Counted from the first letter of the stretch, positions 24,735-34,243 are shown. The stretch is DNA of 54,010 nucleotides from an uncultured Collinsella sp. (GCA_902490365.1 CABUDQ010000008.1:1-54010), one strand, 5' to 3'. The notes: generated by a model from the sequence alone, not told the origin. Program-made: numbers and translations.

Positions 24735-25438
24735 TGCAAAAACGCATCACCATCTTTGATACCGTCCGCGGGTTTACGATGATTTCTATGGCAGGTTTTC
24801 ACGCTTGCTATGATCTTGCCTACCTGTACGGCTGGGATATGCCTTGGTTTACCCAGACTGTCTTTCAAGACGTCTGGCGCGCCAGCATCAGCTGGGTATT
24901 TTTGTTTATCGCGGGTTGGATGTGCACGCTCTCACGCAACAATGCCAAACGAGCGGCTAAGTACGCTGCCGCAGCTTTGGTCGTCTGGATCGCAACAACG
25001 CTCGTATCGGTCGACGATTCAGTGAACTTTGGCATCATTTATTGCATGGCGGTGTGCACCGCGGTGGTTGCGTTCACCCGTCCGTTACTCCAAAAATTAC
25101 CGGGCTCATGGGGCATCGCAGCGTGCCTTGTTCTTTTTGCCCTAACCTGGGGCATTCCAAAGGCGGTCTACCCACTCCCCTACCTGGCATGGCTTGGATT
25201 CCCAGGCCCGGGTTTTGTTTCGGGAGATTACTATCCGCTCTTACCGTTTGTCTTTATGTACCTTACCGGCTTTTTTGCTGCCCAGGCAGCACAAGCATCA
25301 AGTCTCGAAGCGCCAGCATGGGCATACGCCAATCCTATCCCGGCGCTCGCAGTCCTGGGTCGGCATGCCTTACCGTTCTACCTGCTCCATCAGCCAGTCA
25401 TTCTAGGCGTGCTAGAAATCGTTTATTCCGTACGATAA
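24734..25438 (+). CDS. HGSNAT-type (DUF1624) membrane acyltransferase-like protein
   Basis: A 234-residue integral membrane protein with about seven hydrophobic spans. The start ITIFDTVRGFTMISMAGFHACYDLAYLYG, with SWVFLFIAGW, is the heparan-alpha-glucosaminide N-acetyltransferase catalytic-domain family (DUF1624). A transmembrane acyl transfer to an envelope sugar is the family expectation, but the substrate is unknown. Its ATG overlaps the lexA stop by one base, so it is probably co-transcribed and SOS-responsive. It converges with hflX, overlapping by 16 bp at the stops. Confidence 0.85.
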   Translation: MQKRITIFDTVRGFTMISMAGFHACYDLAYLYGWDMPWFTQTVFQDVWRASISWVFLFIAGWMCTLSRNNAKRAAKYAAAALVVWIATTLVSVDDSVNFGIIYCMAVCTAVVAFTRPLLQKLPGSWGIAACLVLFALTWGIPKAVYPLPYLAWLGFPGPGFVSGDYYPLLPFVFMYLTGFFAAQAAQASSLEAPAWAYANPIPALAVLGRHALPFYLLHQPVILGVLEIVYSVR

Positions 25439-26712
25439 CGCTCGAGCCGCGGTGCAATACGAGCCGGCAACTTCGCCACAATGCGAACGCCGTCCTCGAG
25501 ATATTCCTCATGCAGAAGGGCTCCCTGCTCATGCACCAGCGTGATGAGAGCGCCCTCGCGATACGGGATATCAGCGGAGAGCAACACATCGGTGGCAGCT
25601 GCCTCGCGAGCAATGCGATCGACGAGATCGTCGAGCCTCTCGCCCGTTTGGGCCGAGAACAGAACGGCCTCCGGATAGCGACGACGGAAACTCAATCGAT
25701 CAACGCTATCGAGAAGATCGATTTTATTGAATACGGTCAGCGTTAAACGCTCTCCGGCGCCGATCTCATCAAGCACGCGGTCGACAGCCTCCAGCTGCCG
25801 CTCATAGTCCTCGTCAGACGCATCTACGACTTTGAGAATTAGATCGGCACCCAACACCTCGGAAAGCGTCGATTTAAAGGCATCGACCAGACCATGCGGC
25901 AGTTTTTGAATAAAGCCGACGGTATCGGTAATCGTCATGCCGCGACCGCCGGGCAGGCGATACGAGCGCGTCGTCGGGTCGAGCGTAGCAAACAACTTGT
26001 CCTGCGAAAGTACCGTAGAGCCGGTCAGACGATTGAGCAACGTCGATTTACCGGCATTGGTATAACCGGCTAACGCGACGCGAAACGCCGGTGACTCAAT
26101 GCGGCTCTTGGATTGAACATCGCGGCGCTGTTCAACCTGCTTGAGCTCACGACGAAGCGCAGCGATCTTATTACGAATGAGGCGACGGTCGACCTCGAGC
26201 TGACTTTCGCCCTGACCAAAACGTGAGCCGATGCCGCCGCGCGTCTGCTCCTTGGCGAGATGGCTCCACATGCCACGCAGGCGAGGCAACAAATATTGAA
26301 GCTGTGCCAGCTGTACCTGCAGGCGTCCCTCACGCGTCTGAGCATGCAGGCCAAAGATATCCAAGATCAGTGCTGTACGATCGATAATCTTTACCGGCTC
26401 GCCCACGGCTTTCTCCAAATAGGATTGCTGCGAGGGGGTCAGGTCGTCGTCAAAAATAACGACATCGGCATCCATGCGATGCACCAGGCCGCAAAGCTCT
26501 TCTACCTTACCGGAACCGATAAACGATTTAGGATACGGCTTTACCAAACGCTGCGACAAGCGTGCCACGCACTGGGCACCAGCTGTGTGGGCAAGACGCT
26601 CCAGCTCATCAAGCGAGCGATCGAGCGGCCATGCATTGTCGCGCCACTCAACACCAACTAAAATGGCACGCTCGGGCTCGGGTGCCGTGGGAACAAGGGG
26701 GAAACGGGGCAT
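25423..26712 (-). CDS. hflX: Ribosome-binding GTPase HflX
   Basis: A 429-residue GTPase that splits or rescues stalled ribosomes. The N-terminal HflX domain has SFIGSGKVEEL and IFDDDLTPSQ; the helical linker has GIGSRFGQGESQLEVDRR; the G domain has GYTNAGKST, DTVGFIQKLP and NKIDL. The start overlaps the miaA stop by one base. The order miaB, miaA, hflX is familiar from many bacteria and links the gene to translation quality control. Confidence 0.96.
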   Translation of the reverse strand: MPRFPLVPTAPEPERAILVGVEWRDNAWPLDRSLDELERLAHTAGAQCVARLSQRLVKPYPKSFIGSGKVEELCGLVHRMDADVVIFDDDLTPSQQSYLEKAVGEPVKIIDRTALILDIFGLHAQTREGRLQVQLAQLQYLLPRLRGMWSHLAKEQTRGGIGSRFGQGESQLEVDRRLIRNKIAALRRELKQVEQRRDVQSKSRIESPAFRVALAGYTNAGKSTLLNRLTGSTVLSQDKLFATLDPTTRSYRLPGGRGMTITDTVGFIQKLPHGLVDAFKSTLSEVLGADLILKVVDASDEDYERQLEAVDRVLDEIGAGERLTLTVFNKIDLLDSVDRLSFRRRYPEAVLFSAQTGERLDDLVDRIAREAAATDVLLSADIPYREGALITLVHEQGALLHEEYLEDGVRIVAKLPARIAPRLERYRTE

Positions 26713-27650
26713 TAGGCAGCCTCAATACGATGCAGGATATCCTCAACGACCTCATCGATCGTACATTCATCCATATCAAACCACACGATACGGTCATCGC
26801 GCTTAAACCACGAAAGCTGACGCTTGGCATAACGACGCGAACGCATCTTAATGAGTTCGCGGGCCTCATCCATGCTCATCATGCCATTGAAAGCATCGAT
26901 GATCTCTTTATAACCAATTGCCTGCATCGACGTCAGGGCATCTCCCAGCCCCTGGTCCATAAGACCGCGGACCTCATCAACAAGACCCTGCTCAAACATC
27001 AGATTGACGCGCAGGTTAATGCGCTCGTAGAGCACCTCGCGATTACGGGTCAGGCCAAACCACAGCGCATGATAATGCTCGCGCGGAACACTAAACTGAC
27101 TTTTTTTCTGTGCATAGGAGATACCTTCATCATGCATCTCGAGCGCACGAATCACACGGCGCACGTTATGGGGATGAATAACAGCAGCCGATTCTGGATC
27201 GCGCTCGGCAAGCAAGGCATGCAGTTCTTCCTCGCCAATACGCTCGGCAAGCTCCTGATAGCCCGCACGACGATCGTCCTCAAGTTCACCCGAGGGAAAG
27301 TCCATCTCATCGAGGGCGGCCTTGAGATACAGCCCCGTACCTCCGCAAAAAACCGGCAGGCAACCCGAACCAAGGAGACGTTCAACATGCGCGCGAGCGT
27401 CAGCCTGATAAAGCGCAGCAGAATATGCCACACCCGGCTCTACAATGTCAACGAGACGCAGCGGCGCCGTGCACTCATCGGGCGCCATCTTTGCGGTACC
27501 GATGTCCATGCCGCGATAGATTTGCATCGCATCGCACGACAGCACTTCGGACGAAAGACGAGCTGCCAAACGGTCGGCAACATCACTCTTACCAACCGCC
27601 GTCGGACCGACAATCGCAACGGCGGAAAGACCTGCCCCGGGAGCAATCAT
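26712..27650 (-). CDS. miaA: tRNA dimethylallyltransferase
   Basis: A 312-residue enzyme adding an isopentenyl group to A37 of tRNAs reading UNN codons, the substrate step for MiaB. The P-loop GPTAVGKSD, DAMQIYRGMDIGTAK, CGGTGLYLKA and RSRRYAKRQLSWFKRD motifs are present. It overlaps miaB and hflX by one base on each side, so the three genes are one translationally coupled unit. Confidence 0.97.
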   Translation of the reverse strand: MIAPGAGLSAVAIVGPTAVGKSDVADRLAARLSSEVLSCDAMQIYRGMDIGTAKMAPDECTAPLRLVDIVEPGVAYSAALYQADARAHVERLLGSGCLPVFCGGTGLYLKAALDEMDFPSGELEDDRRAGYQELAERIGEEELHALLAERDPESAAVIHPHNVRRVIRALEMHDEGISYAQKKSQFSVPREHYHALWFGLTRNREVLYERINLRVNLMFEQGLVDEVRGLMDQGLGDALTSMQAIGYKEIIDAFNGMMSMDEARELIKMRSRRYAKRQLSWFKRDDRIVWFDMDECTIDEVVEDILHRIEAA

Positions 27651-29026
27651 TAGCGCGGCTCGCCCACAACGGAGCCGGACAAATACCAGGTCTTGGCAAT
27701 GTCAACGTCAACATCAACGATCTTGCCAACAAGCTGATCGATACTGTACCCCTCGGGGATAGGCGCATGCACGGTCTGATTCTTGGGACTCTTGCCCAGC
27801 AGGACCGCGTCGTTCTTTTTACTCGTTCCCTCAATGAGCGCCGGAACCACAGTATGAAGCTCACCCTGGTTATACTCGTGTGCCGTGGTCTCGATAACCT
27901 TAACCAGGCGGTTGAAACGCTCGAGAATAACCTCATGCGGCGTAGGATCGTCAATCTCGGCGGCCGGGGTACCGGCACGCTTGGAATAGATGAAGGTATA
28001 GGCCTGAGCATAGCGGACCGTCTCGGCAAGCGAGAGCGTCTGCTCAAAGTCTTCTTCAGTCTCGCCCGGGAAGCCAACGATAATGTCGGTCGAGAGCGCG
28101 ATATCGGGCATGCGGTTGCGAATGCGATCGACCAGGCCCAGATAGTCCTCGCGTGTATAACGACGATTCATCTCTTTGAGGATCCGCGTCGAACCTGACT
28201 GGACGGCCAGGTGCAGTTGCGGCATAACGGCAGGTGTCTCGGCCATGGCGTCGATGGTCTCGGGCAGCAGATCCTTGGGATGCGAAGACGTAAAGAAGAT
28301 ACGCTCCACGCCCGTATCGCCCACGGCACGCAGCAGATCGGCAAAACGCGGCTTGCCAAACAGATCGCGACCATATGAATTAACGTTTTGGCCCAACAGC
28401 GTAATCTCACGCACGCCCTGGCGCACCAAACCGGTCACCTCGTCGACAATCTCCTCGAAGGGGCGGCTCTTTTCGCGACCGCGCACGTACGGCACGATGC
28501 AATAGGTGCAGAAATTATTGCAGCCCGTCATGATTGGCACCCAGGCGTGATACTGGGTCTCGCGATGCCACGGCATGCTCATGGCGTCCGTATCTTCATG
28601 CTCATTGGTGCGGATATGACGCTTGCCATCAAGGAACGCCTCGGCAATGAGCTCGGCCACATGCGCGATGGAATGCGTGCCAAAGATAACATTGACGTTA
28701 TCGACGTTGGTGAGCAGGCCCTCGCCATCGCGCTGCGCGATGCAACCACCAACGGCAACCACGCGCTTGCCCGAAGGCGAAGGCGGCAGGCTTTTGCAGG
28801 AATTGCACTGACCGTACAGGCGAGTATCGGCGGCCTCGCGCACGCAGCACGTCATGAAGACAACGATATCGGCATGCGCGGGATCGAGCGCCATGAGGCA
28901 GCCAAACGAATCAAGCAAACCGCTCACACGCTCGGAGTCGTGCTGATTCATCTGGCAGCCGAAGGTGCGGATAAAGTAGGTTTTACCGGCAAGAATATCG
29001 CGTACGGAACGCTGGTCCATGTGCAT
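27650..29026 (-). CDS. miaB: tRNA-2-methylthio-N6-dimethylallyladenosine synthase MiaB
   Basis: Radical-SAM methylthiotransferase of 458 residues acting on i6A37 made by MiaA. The N-terminal UPF0004 domain has RTFGCQMNQHDSERV and two further cluster cysteines (MTCCVREAA, GGCIAQ). The radical-SAM motif is GCNNFCTYCIVPYVRGRE. A C-terminal TRAM domain follows (VPALIEGTSKK). The first of the methylthiotransferase paralogues in the window (rimO and mtaB are the others). It may start at M1 or M3. Confidence 0.96.
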   Translation of the reverse strand: MHMDQRSVRDILAGKTYFIRTFGCQMNQHDSERVSGLLDSFGCLMALDPAHADIVVFMTCCVREAADTRLYGQCNSCKSLPPSPSGKRVVAVGGCIAQRDGEGLLTNVDNVNVIFGTHSIAHVAELIAEAFLDGKRHIRTNEHEDTDAMSMPWHRETQYHAWVPIMTGCNNFCTYCIVPYVRGREKSRPFEEIVDEVTGLVRQGVREITLLGQNVNSYGRDLFGKPRFADLLRAVGDTGVERIFFTSSHPKDLLPETIDAMAETPAVMPQLHLAVQSGSTRILKEMNRRYTREDYLGLVDRIRNRMPDIALSTDIIVGFPGETEEDFEQTLSLAETVRYAQAYTFIYSKRAGTPAAEIDDPTPHEVILERFNRLVKVIETTAHEYNQGELHTVVPALIEGTSKKNDAVLLGKSPKNQTVHAPIPEGYSIDQLVGKIVDVDVDIAKTWYLSGSVVGEPR

Positions 29027-29065
29027 AAGTCCTAACGATGGGGAGCGAAACGAGGCAAGCAGAAG

Positions 29066-29383
29066 CTATGCCACAGGCTTAACATCATCCATGACGACGT
29101 TATCCATAGCAGCTCGATTGATCTGGTGAACGTAGATAGAAAGGCGGATGGCCGTGCGCGACTCCCCGTTAATGAGGATGTCGGAGAACACGGGCGCGCA
29201 GGAAATATCAAAACCGGTTGGAATCAAAAAACCGCGCGCGATAGCAACGGCCTTAATGGCCTGGTTGACGGCGCCGGCGCCGACACACTGGATGTTGACG
29301 GGTACACCATCCTTGACCATGCCGGCGATGGCGCCGGCAACGGACGCGGGCGATGATTTGCTTGATACCTTCAGGCAATCCAT
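29066..29383 (-). CDS. spoVS: SpoVS family (Alba-like) protein
   Basis: A 105-residue protein starting MDCLKVSSKSSPASVAGAIA, with GAGAVNQAIKAVAIARGFL and ESRTAIRLSI, the SpoVS family. The family core is about 86 residues; here the C-terminus carries about 18 extra residues ending VMDDVKPVA. SpoVS is known from endospore formers, yet it also occurs beside rny in non-sporulating lineages, which suggests a nucleic-acid-binding role outside sporulation. The start follows CAGGAGTTTCTTC. Confidence 0.92.
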   Translation of the reverse strand: MDCLKVSSKSSPASVAGAIAGMVKDGVPVNIQCVGAGAVNQAIKAVAIARGFLIPTGFDISCAPVFSDILINGESRTAIRLSIYVHQINRAAMDNVVMDDVKPVA

Positions 29384-29457
29384 GAAGAAACTCCTGCATT
29401 TAAAAGTACGTTTTAACTGCAATAACTGTATCGTACCGAGTGGACTCGGTAAAGGCA

Positions 29458-30543
29458 CTATTCCTCTTTGGCAAGATCGAAGGTCACGGTGATTCGATCA
29501 CGCGAAACGCGAATCTTTGGGTCGCCGCAAAGGTTGAGATAGTACCGGGCAGCAAGGTCATTAAAGTCGCGCTCCACAGCACGCGAAAACTGTGCCATGT
29601 CATCCTTGGCAATACGTAGCCCGCGACGATCCTTCGCGAGATCGACAGGAGCCGGCACATGCGAGGACGAATCACGCTCGCGCAGCAGGCGCGCGGTCAC
29701 ACCGCGAACGGGCTTAATCTGCCCTGCCAAAATGCGATGGGCCGTGCGCTCGGACATCTCAAGACCCAAACCCGAACAGATACGGATAAAGTCCTCGGCA
29801 TCAGAAGCAAGGCCTAAACGATCGACAACCGGAAGCTCGCTCTCGTCATCAATGAACAGGAGACGAGACGTATCAAGCCGGCTTGACGCCTGAGCATAAA
29901 GGGTCGCGGCAATCTCAGACGGAGAACCAAGATAGACATCGCAACCACGCAACTCCTCGAGCGCAAACTCACATGCAGCGCGAATAATATTATGCGGACC
30001 GCGAGCACAGACATAACGTCCGTCCTCATCCTTGACGGCCTGGGGCCAGCTGGACTGATCGGCACGCTCACTGAGGCGGTCGACCGCAACGCTCACCTTA
30101 AAGGCTGAACCAAGATCGACGTCGGACGTGACCACACGGGCCTCGTCGGTGTTCTGCTTAATCGAAAACAATGCCATGCCACGACCGTGAACGCCCCAAC
30201 GGTCCATCTTCATGCTCTCGAGCTTGGAGGTAACACGGGCATCAAAGATTCGCTCTTGCATATCCTGCGGAACGCCAGAACCGTTATCCAGAAAGACAAG
30301 CGTGCGGACGCCATCTTCCTTGGTCGTGGCGAGATAGACCTTGTCGGCGCCGGCATCGCGAGCATTACGGAGCATTTCGATGACGATGTCCTCGACATGC
30401 TGAATGTCGTGCTTAGCCTGGCGCCGCTCGGCCTCCGAAACGCGGAGGCGGACATACCCCTCGCCAAGGTTCTCCTCGACGCGAAGGTTGCCCTCCCCCG
30501 ACATCGACGCGATAAATGAGATGAGCTCGTTCGCGTCGCTCAT
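29458..30543 (-). CDS. GHKL-type ATPase, unknown function
   Basis: A 361-residue soluble protein with a Bergerat ATP fold in the first third: VEDIVIEMLRNARDAGAD (N-box), FLDNGSGVPQDM (G1), and WGVHGRGMALFSIKQ (G2-like lid). The remaining two-thirds (about 160-361) match no domain I recognise; there is no histidine-kinase H-box or clear MutL/Hsp90 middle domain. It is one base from the rny stop and upstream of spoVS, occupying the place taken by ymdB in Bacillus. A role linked to RNA decay or to SpoVS is inferred only from that context. Confidence 0.8.
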   Translation of the reverse strand: MSDANELISFIASMSGEGNLRVEENLGEGYVRLRVSEAERRQAKHDIQHVEDIVIEMLRNARDAGADKVYLATTKEDGVRTLVFLDNGSGVPQDMQERIFDARVTSKLESMKMDRWGVHGRGMALFSIKQNTDEARVVTSDVDLGSAFKVSVAVDRLSERADQSSWPQAVKDEDGRYVCARGPHNIIRAACEFALEELRGCDVYLGSPSEIAATLYAQASSRLDTSRLLFIDDESELPVVDRLGLASDAEDFIRICSGLGLEMSERTAHRILAGQIKPVRGVTARLLRERDSSSHVPAPVDLAKDRRGLRIAKDDMAQFSRAVERDFNDLAARYYLNLCGDPKIRVSRDRITVTFDLAKEE

Positions 30544-30544
30544 G

Positions 30545-32101
30545 TTATTTAGCGATATCGACAGCGCGGCTCTCGCGAATCACGACGACGCGCACCTGAC
30601 CGGGATACTCCATCTCTTCCTCGATCTGATGGGCGATATCGTGAGCCAGGACCGTGGACTGGGCATCGGAGATCTTGTCCGGCTGGACCATGACGTGGAC
30701 CTCGCGACCGGCCTGCATGGCATAGGTACGTTCGACGCCGTCATGGGAGTTGGCGATCTCCTCAAGCTTCTCAAGACGCTTGATGTAGTTCTCGGCAGAC
30801 TCGCGACGGGCACCGGGGCGAGAGGCAGAGACAGCATCGGCGGCCTGCACCAGGACATCGAGCACCGTGTTGGGGTCGACATCGGCATGGTGAGCCTCAA
30901 TAGCGTGGACGATAACGGGCTTCTCGCCATAACGGCGGGCAAGCTCGGCGCCGATGACGGCATGCGGGCCCTCGACGTCGTGGTCGATTGCCTTGCCCAG
31001 GTCATGAAGCAGGCCGGCGCGCTTGGCGGTCACAACGTCCAGGCCAAGCTCGGAAGCCATCACGCCGCACAGATCAGAGACCTCGAGGGAATGCTGAAGC
31101 ACGTTCTGACCAAACGAGGTACGGTAGCGCAGGGCACCAAGGGTCTTGACGATCTCGGGGTGCAGGTCGTGGATGCCGGTATCGAAGGCAGCCTGCTCGC
31201 CAGCCTCGCGCACGCGCTGCTGAACCAGGTCGGCGGCCTTGTGATACATCTCCTCGATACGGGCAGGGTGAATGCGGCCGTCGGCGATGAGGTTCTCGAG
31301 GGCGACACGGGCGGTCTCACGACGGACCGGGTCGAAGCTCGAAAGAACGACGGTCTCGGGCGTGTCGTCGATCACGAGGTTGACGCCGGAAACCTGCTCG
31401 AAGGTCCGGATGTTGCGACCCTCGCGACCGATGATACGGCCCTTGAGGTCATCAGAGGGAATGTGCACGGAGGTAACGGTGACCTCGGCAGTGTGGTCGG
31501 CAGCGCAGCGCTGAATCGCCAGAGACAGAATCTCCTGGGCGGTCTTGTGGCACTCGGCGCGAACCTGCTGCTCGGACTCGCGAATGATCGTGGCGGCCTC
31601 GTGGGTGACCTCGCCGCGAACCTTATTGAGGAGCTCCTTGTGGGCGTCCTCGCGGGTAAGGTCGGCGATACGCTCGAGCTCGGAGGTCTGCTTTGCGCAG
31701 AGCTCCTCGAGCTCACGGGAGCGCTTCTCGACCTGACCGGCCTGGCTGGACAGCTGATGCTCGCGCTTGTCGAGAGCGTCGTTGCGGCGATCGAGGGATT
31801 CCTCGCGCTGCATCACGCGGTTCTCGAGCGTACGAATCTCGTTCTTACGCTGCTTGTCCTCGGCCTCGGCGGCCTGCTTGTTCTTGATGATCTCCTCTTT
31901 AGCCTCGAGCAGAGCCTCTTTTTTGAGGGTCTCGGCCTGACGCTTAGCATCACCGATCAGGGACTCAGCCTGTGCGTGTGCCGACTGGATTTTTTCGTCG
32001 GCCTCGTGAAGACTACCCTGCTTGGCGGTGCGCATGTAGGCAATGGCGGCGATGGCACCCAAAATGATGCCAACGAGCGCTGCGATGATAGGCATGCTCA
32101 C
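30545..32101 (-). CDS. rny: Ribonuclease Y
   Basis: A 518-residue membrane-anchored endoribonuclease starting mRNA decay. One N-terminal span (IIAALVGIILGAIAAIAYM), a long coiled coil (about 30-200), a KH domain with GRIIGREGRNIRTFE, and an HD domain with LQHSLEVSDL, HDLGKAID and EAHHADVDP are all present. The window also encodes RNase J and PNPase, so the main decay enzymes are clustered. A gap of about 250 bp with two terminator-like hairpins separates it from recX. Confidence 0.97.
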   Translation of the reverse strand: MSMPIIAALVGIILGAIAAIAYMRTAKQGSLHEADEKIQSAHAQAESLIGDAKRQAETLKKEALLEAKEEIIKNKQAAEAEDKQRKNEIRTLENRVMQREESLDRRNDALDKREHQLSSQAGQVEKRSRELEELCAKQTSELERIADLTREDAHKELLNKVRGEVTHEAATIIRESEQQVRAECHKTAQEILSLAIQRCAADHTAEVTVTSVHIPSDDLKGRIIGREGRNIRTFEQVSGVNLVIDDTPETVVLSSFDPVRRETARVALENLIADGRIHPARIEEMYHKAADLVQQRVREAGEQAAFDTGIHDLHPEIVKTLGALRYRTSFGQNVLQHSLEVSDLCGVMASELGLDVVTAKRAGLLHDLGKAIDHDVEGPHAVIGAELARRYGEKPVIVHAIEAHHADVDPNTVLDVLVQAADAVSASRPGARRESAENYIKRLEKLEEIANSHDGVERTYAMQAGREVHVMVQPDKISDAQSTVLAHDIAHQIEEEMEYPGQVRVVVIRESRAVDIAK

Positions 32102-32130
32102 TCCTTTTTATGGATTCGTTACACAACAAA

Positions 32131-32232
32131 GCGAACCGTCCTTACGAACGGCTCGCGACATTTGAGTAATATGGGCGCAGCTTATGCGGGTCGGATACAG
32201 ATAAACATATAAACAAACTCATCACAGATGAG
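32131..32232 (-). terminator. Two terminator-like hairpins between recX and rny
   Basis: In the minus-strand direction CTCATC-TGT-GATGAG is followed by TTTGTTTATATG (32200-32232). A 9-bp stem containing GCGAGCCGT/ACGGTTCGC (one G-U) with TTTGTTG after it is at 32131-32156. The first probably ends the recA-recX transcript; the second could be a terminator or a leader structure of rny. The rest of the 250-bp gap shows nothing clear. Confidence 0.55.
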
Positions 32233-32352
32233 CACATATCACAAAGCAAATGACAGTGTTTATCGTACGTTGAACCACAACAACTGTCAAATAAATGGCT
32301 CCAGCACGGCGGCTAAAACGCGGTGAACGGCAGGGCCACAAAACGCATACGC

Positions 32353-33045
32353 CTAAACCGCACATTCCTCACGTTCGGCATCGAGACGTGCCTTAACGGC
32401 ATCGGCGGCGATGTGATACGAGAAGCCCTTACCCATCAAAAACCGAACCAGTTTTTCGAATCCGCGCGTCTCTGGAACACGCCGCTTGGCGAGCAGGGCT
32501 GACGCACGCGCCAAATCGTCTTCGACGGCAAAATAATCCTCCGGATAACCGGGAATGTCATCGAGCACGACATGACGGCGCTTGAGCTCGGTCTCGATTT
32601 TACGCTGTCCCCAACCGCGCCGCTTGCGTTCCTCGATAAAGTACGAGCAAAAGCGGTTCTCGTCTAAAAAGCGATACTCGGTGGCGCGCTCGACGGCGAA
32701 ATCGATCGCGGGCTGGCGAAAGCCGTAGCGTGCCAACTTGTCACAGACCTCACCCGTCGCATGGTCGCGTCGCGATAGCATCTCGGTCACCATGGTAAGT
32801 GCACATTTACGCTCGATGAGCTGCACCGCTTCACGAAAGTTATCCCAATCACAGGGAAGATCGGGGCGATTTTTGACATACAGGCGCGCGACCCGCACGG
32901 GAATCCAAATGGACCGCTCAAAACCGCCCTCAAGCTCACAATCGATATGTGCGCAAGGCTTTTTGGACGCATACCCGCTCGAGAAAGAGGAGGCCGCCTT
33001 CTTATCGGGAAAGACGACCGTGGCCTCGGTCACCGTATACGACAT
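32353..33045 (-). CDS. recX: Regulatory protein RecX
   Basis: A 230-residue protein that binds RecA filaments and limits recombination. RecX triple-helix repeats are seen in LIERKCALTMVTEMLSRRDH, VCDKLARYGF, FCSYFIEERKRRGWGQRKIE and LVRFLMGKGFSYHIAADAV. An N-terminal extension (about 1-75) precedes the repeat region. It is 11 bp downstream of recA, the usual order, and is probably co-induced by the SOS response. Confidence 0.92.
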   Translation of the reverse strand: MSYTVTEATVVFPDKKAASSFSSGYASKKPCAHIDCELEGGFERSIWIPVRVARLYVKNRPDLPCDWDNFREAVQLIERKCALTMVTEMLSRRDHATGEVCDKLARYGFRQPAIDFAVERATEYRFLDENRFCSYFIEERKRRGWGQRKIETELKRRHVVLDDIPGYPEDYFAVEDDLARASALLAKRRVPETRGFEKLVRFLMGKGFSYHIAADAVKARLDAEREECAV

Positions 33046-33056
33046 GAGCGTAACCG

Positions 33057-34205
33057 CTACTCGTCGTCATCATCGAGCATGGCGGAACCATCGATGGCGT
33101 AAAGCTCGTCAAACTCCTCAGGCGCAGGCTGATCGGTCAGCTCGACCTCGGACGGAGCATCGTCATCAAACTCAAGCCCGCAGGCAAGGCGGACCTTATG
33201 CTCAATCTCGTCGGCGCAATCGGGGTGTTCGCGCAGGAACGCCTTGGCGGCCTCGCGACCGTTGCCGAGCTTGTCCTCGCCATAGGCAAACCAGGAGCCC
33301 ATCTTCTTGCAAATGCCGCACTCGACAGCCATGTCCAGAATCGAGCCCTCCTTAGAGATGCCCGTACCGTACATGATGTCGAACTCAGCAGAACGGAACG
33401 GAGCTGCCACCTTGTTCTTAACGACCTTGGCACGCACGCGGTTACCGATAACCTCATCCTTGAGCTTAATGCTATCGATGCGGCGAATGTCGATACGCAC
33501 CGAAGAGAAGAACTTAAGGGCGCGGCCGCCCGTCGTGGTCTCGGGGTTGCCGAACATGACGCCGATCTTCTCTCGCAGCTGGTTAATGAAGATGCATGTC
33601 GTGTTGGACTTGGACAGCGAGCCGGCGAGCTTGCGGAGCGCCTGACTCATCAGGCGAGCTTGCAAACCGACCGTGGTATCGCCGATCTCTCCCTCGATCT
33701 CGGCACGCGGGGTCAGCGCGGCGACGGAGTCGACGACGATGGCATCGATGGCGCCGGAACGCACGAGCATGTCAACAATCTCGAGCGCCTGCTCACCCGT
33801 ATCAGGCTGGGAAATCAGTACCTCGTCGATATCCACGCCAATGCGCGCGGCATACGTGGGATCGAGCGCGTGCTCGGCATCGATAAATGCCACCACGCCA
33901 CCCATTGCCTGGGCCTCGGCCAGGATCTCGAGCGAAAGCGTCGTCTTACCGGAGGACTCAGGACCGTAAATCTCGACGATACGGCCGCGCGGCACACCGC
34001 CGATACCCAGAGCGGCATCGAGTGCCAGAGCGCCCGTGGGGATGGCCTCAACCTCAAGCTCGGGGCCGCCGTCACCATACCTCATGATGGAGCCTTGACC
34101 GAACTTCTTCTCGATCTCGGCCTTGGTGGTGGCGATCATCTCATCGCGCTCTTTACCCGTCGTGCGAGCATGAACGGTACGTACGGGACCTGAATTCTTG
34201 GCCAT
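33057..34205 (-). CDS. recA: Recombinase RecA
   Basis: A 382-residue homologous-recombination ATPase and LexA coprotease. Walker A is GPESSGKT (residues 81-88), Walker B is AIVVDSVAAL, and the L2 region carries INQLREKIGVMFGNPETTTGG. An acidic C-tail ends LDDDDE. The N-terminus is about 15-20 residues longer than in E. coli. The ATG after GAGGAGGGCTATTC is preferred over an earlier in-frame start. A perfect LexA box lies about 40 bp upstream. Confidence 0.98.
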   Translation of the reverse strand: MAKNSGPVRTVHARTTGKERDEMIATTKAEIEKKFGQGSIMRYGDGGPELEVEAIPTGALALDAALGIGGVPRGRIVEIYGPESSGKTTLSLEILAEAQAMGGVVAFIDAEHALDPTYAARIGVDIDEVLISQPDTGEQALEIVDMLVRSGAIDAIVVDSVAALTPRAEIEGEIGDTTVGLQARLMSQALRKLAGSLSKSNTTCIFINQLREKIGVMFGNPETTTGGRALKFFSSVRIDIRRIDSIKLKDEVIGNRVRAKVVKNKVAAPFRSAEFDIMYGTGISKEGSILDMAVECGICKKMGSWFAYGEDKLGNGREAAKAFLREHPDCADEIEHKVRLACGLEFDDDAPSEVELTDQPAPEEFDELYAIDGSAMLDDDDE

Positions 34206-34243
34206 GAATAGCCCTCCTCTTAACAACCTGCATCGATAATAAA

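Noticed and set aside
30404..32212. Open frame of 602 codons antisense to rny
   Set aside because: Shadow of the rny coiled coil and HD domain.
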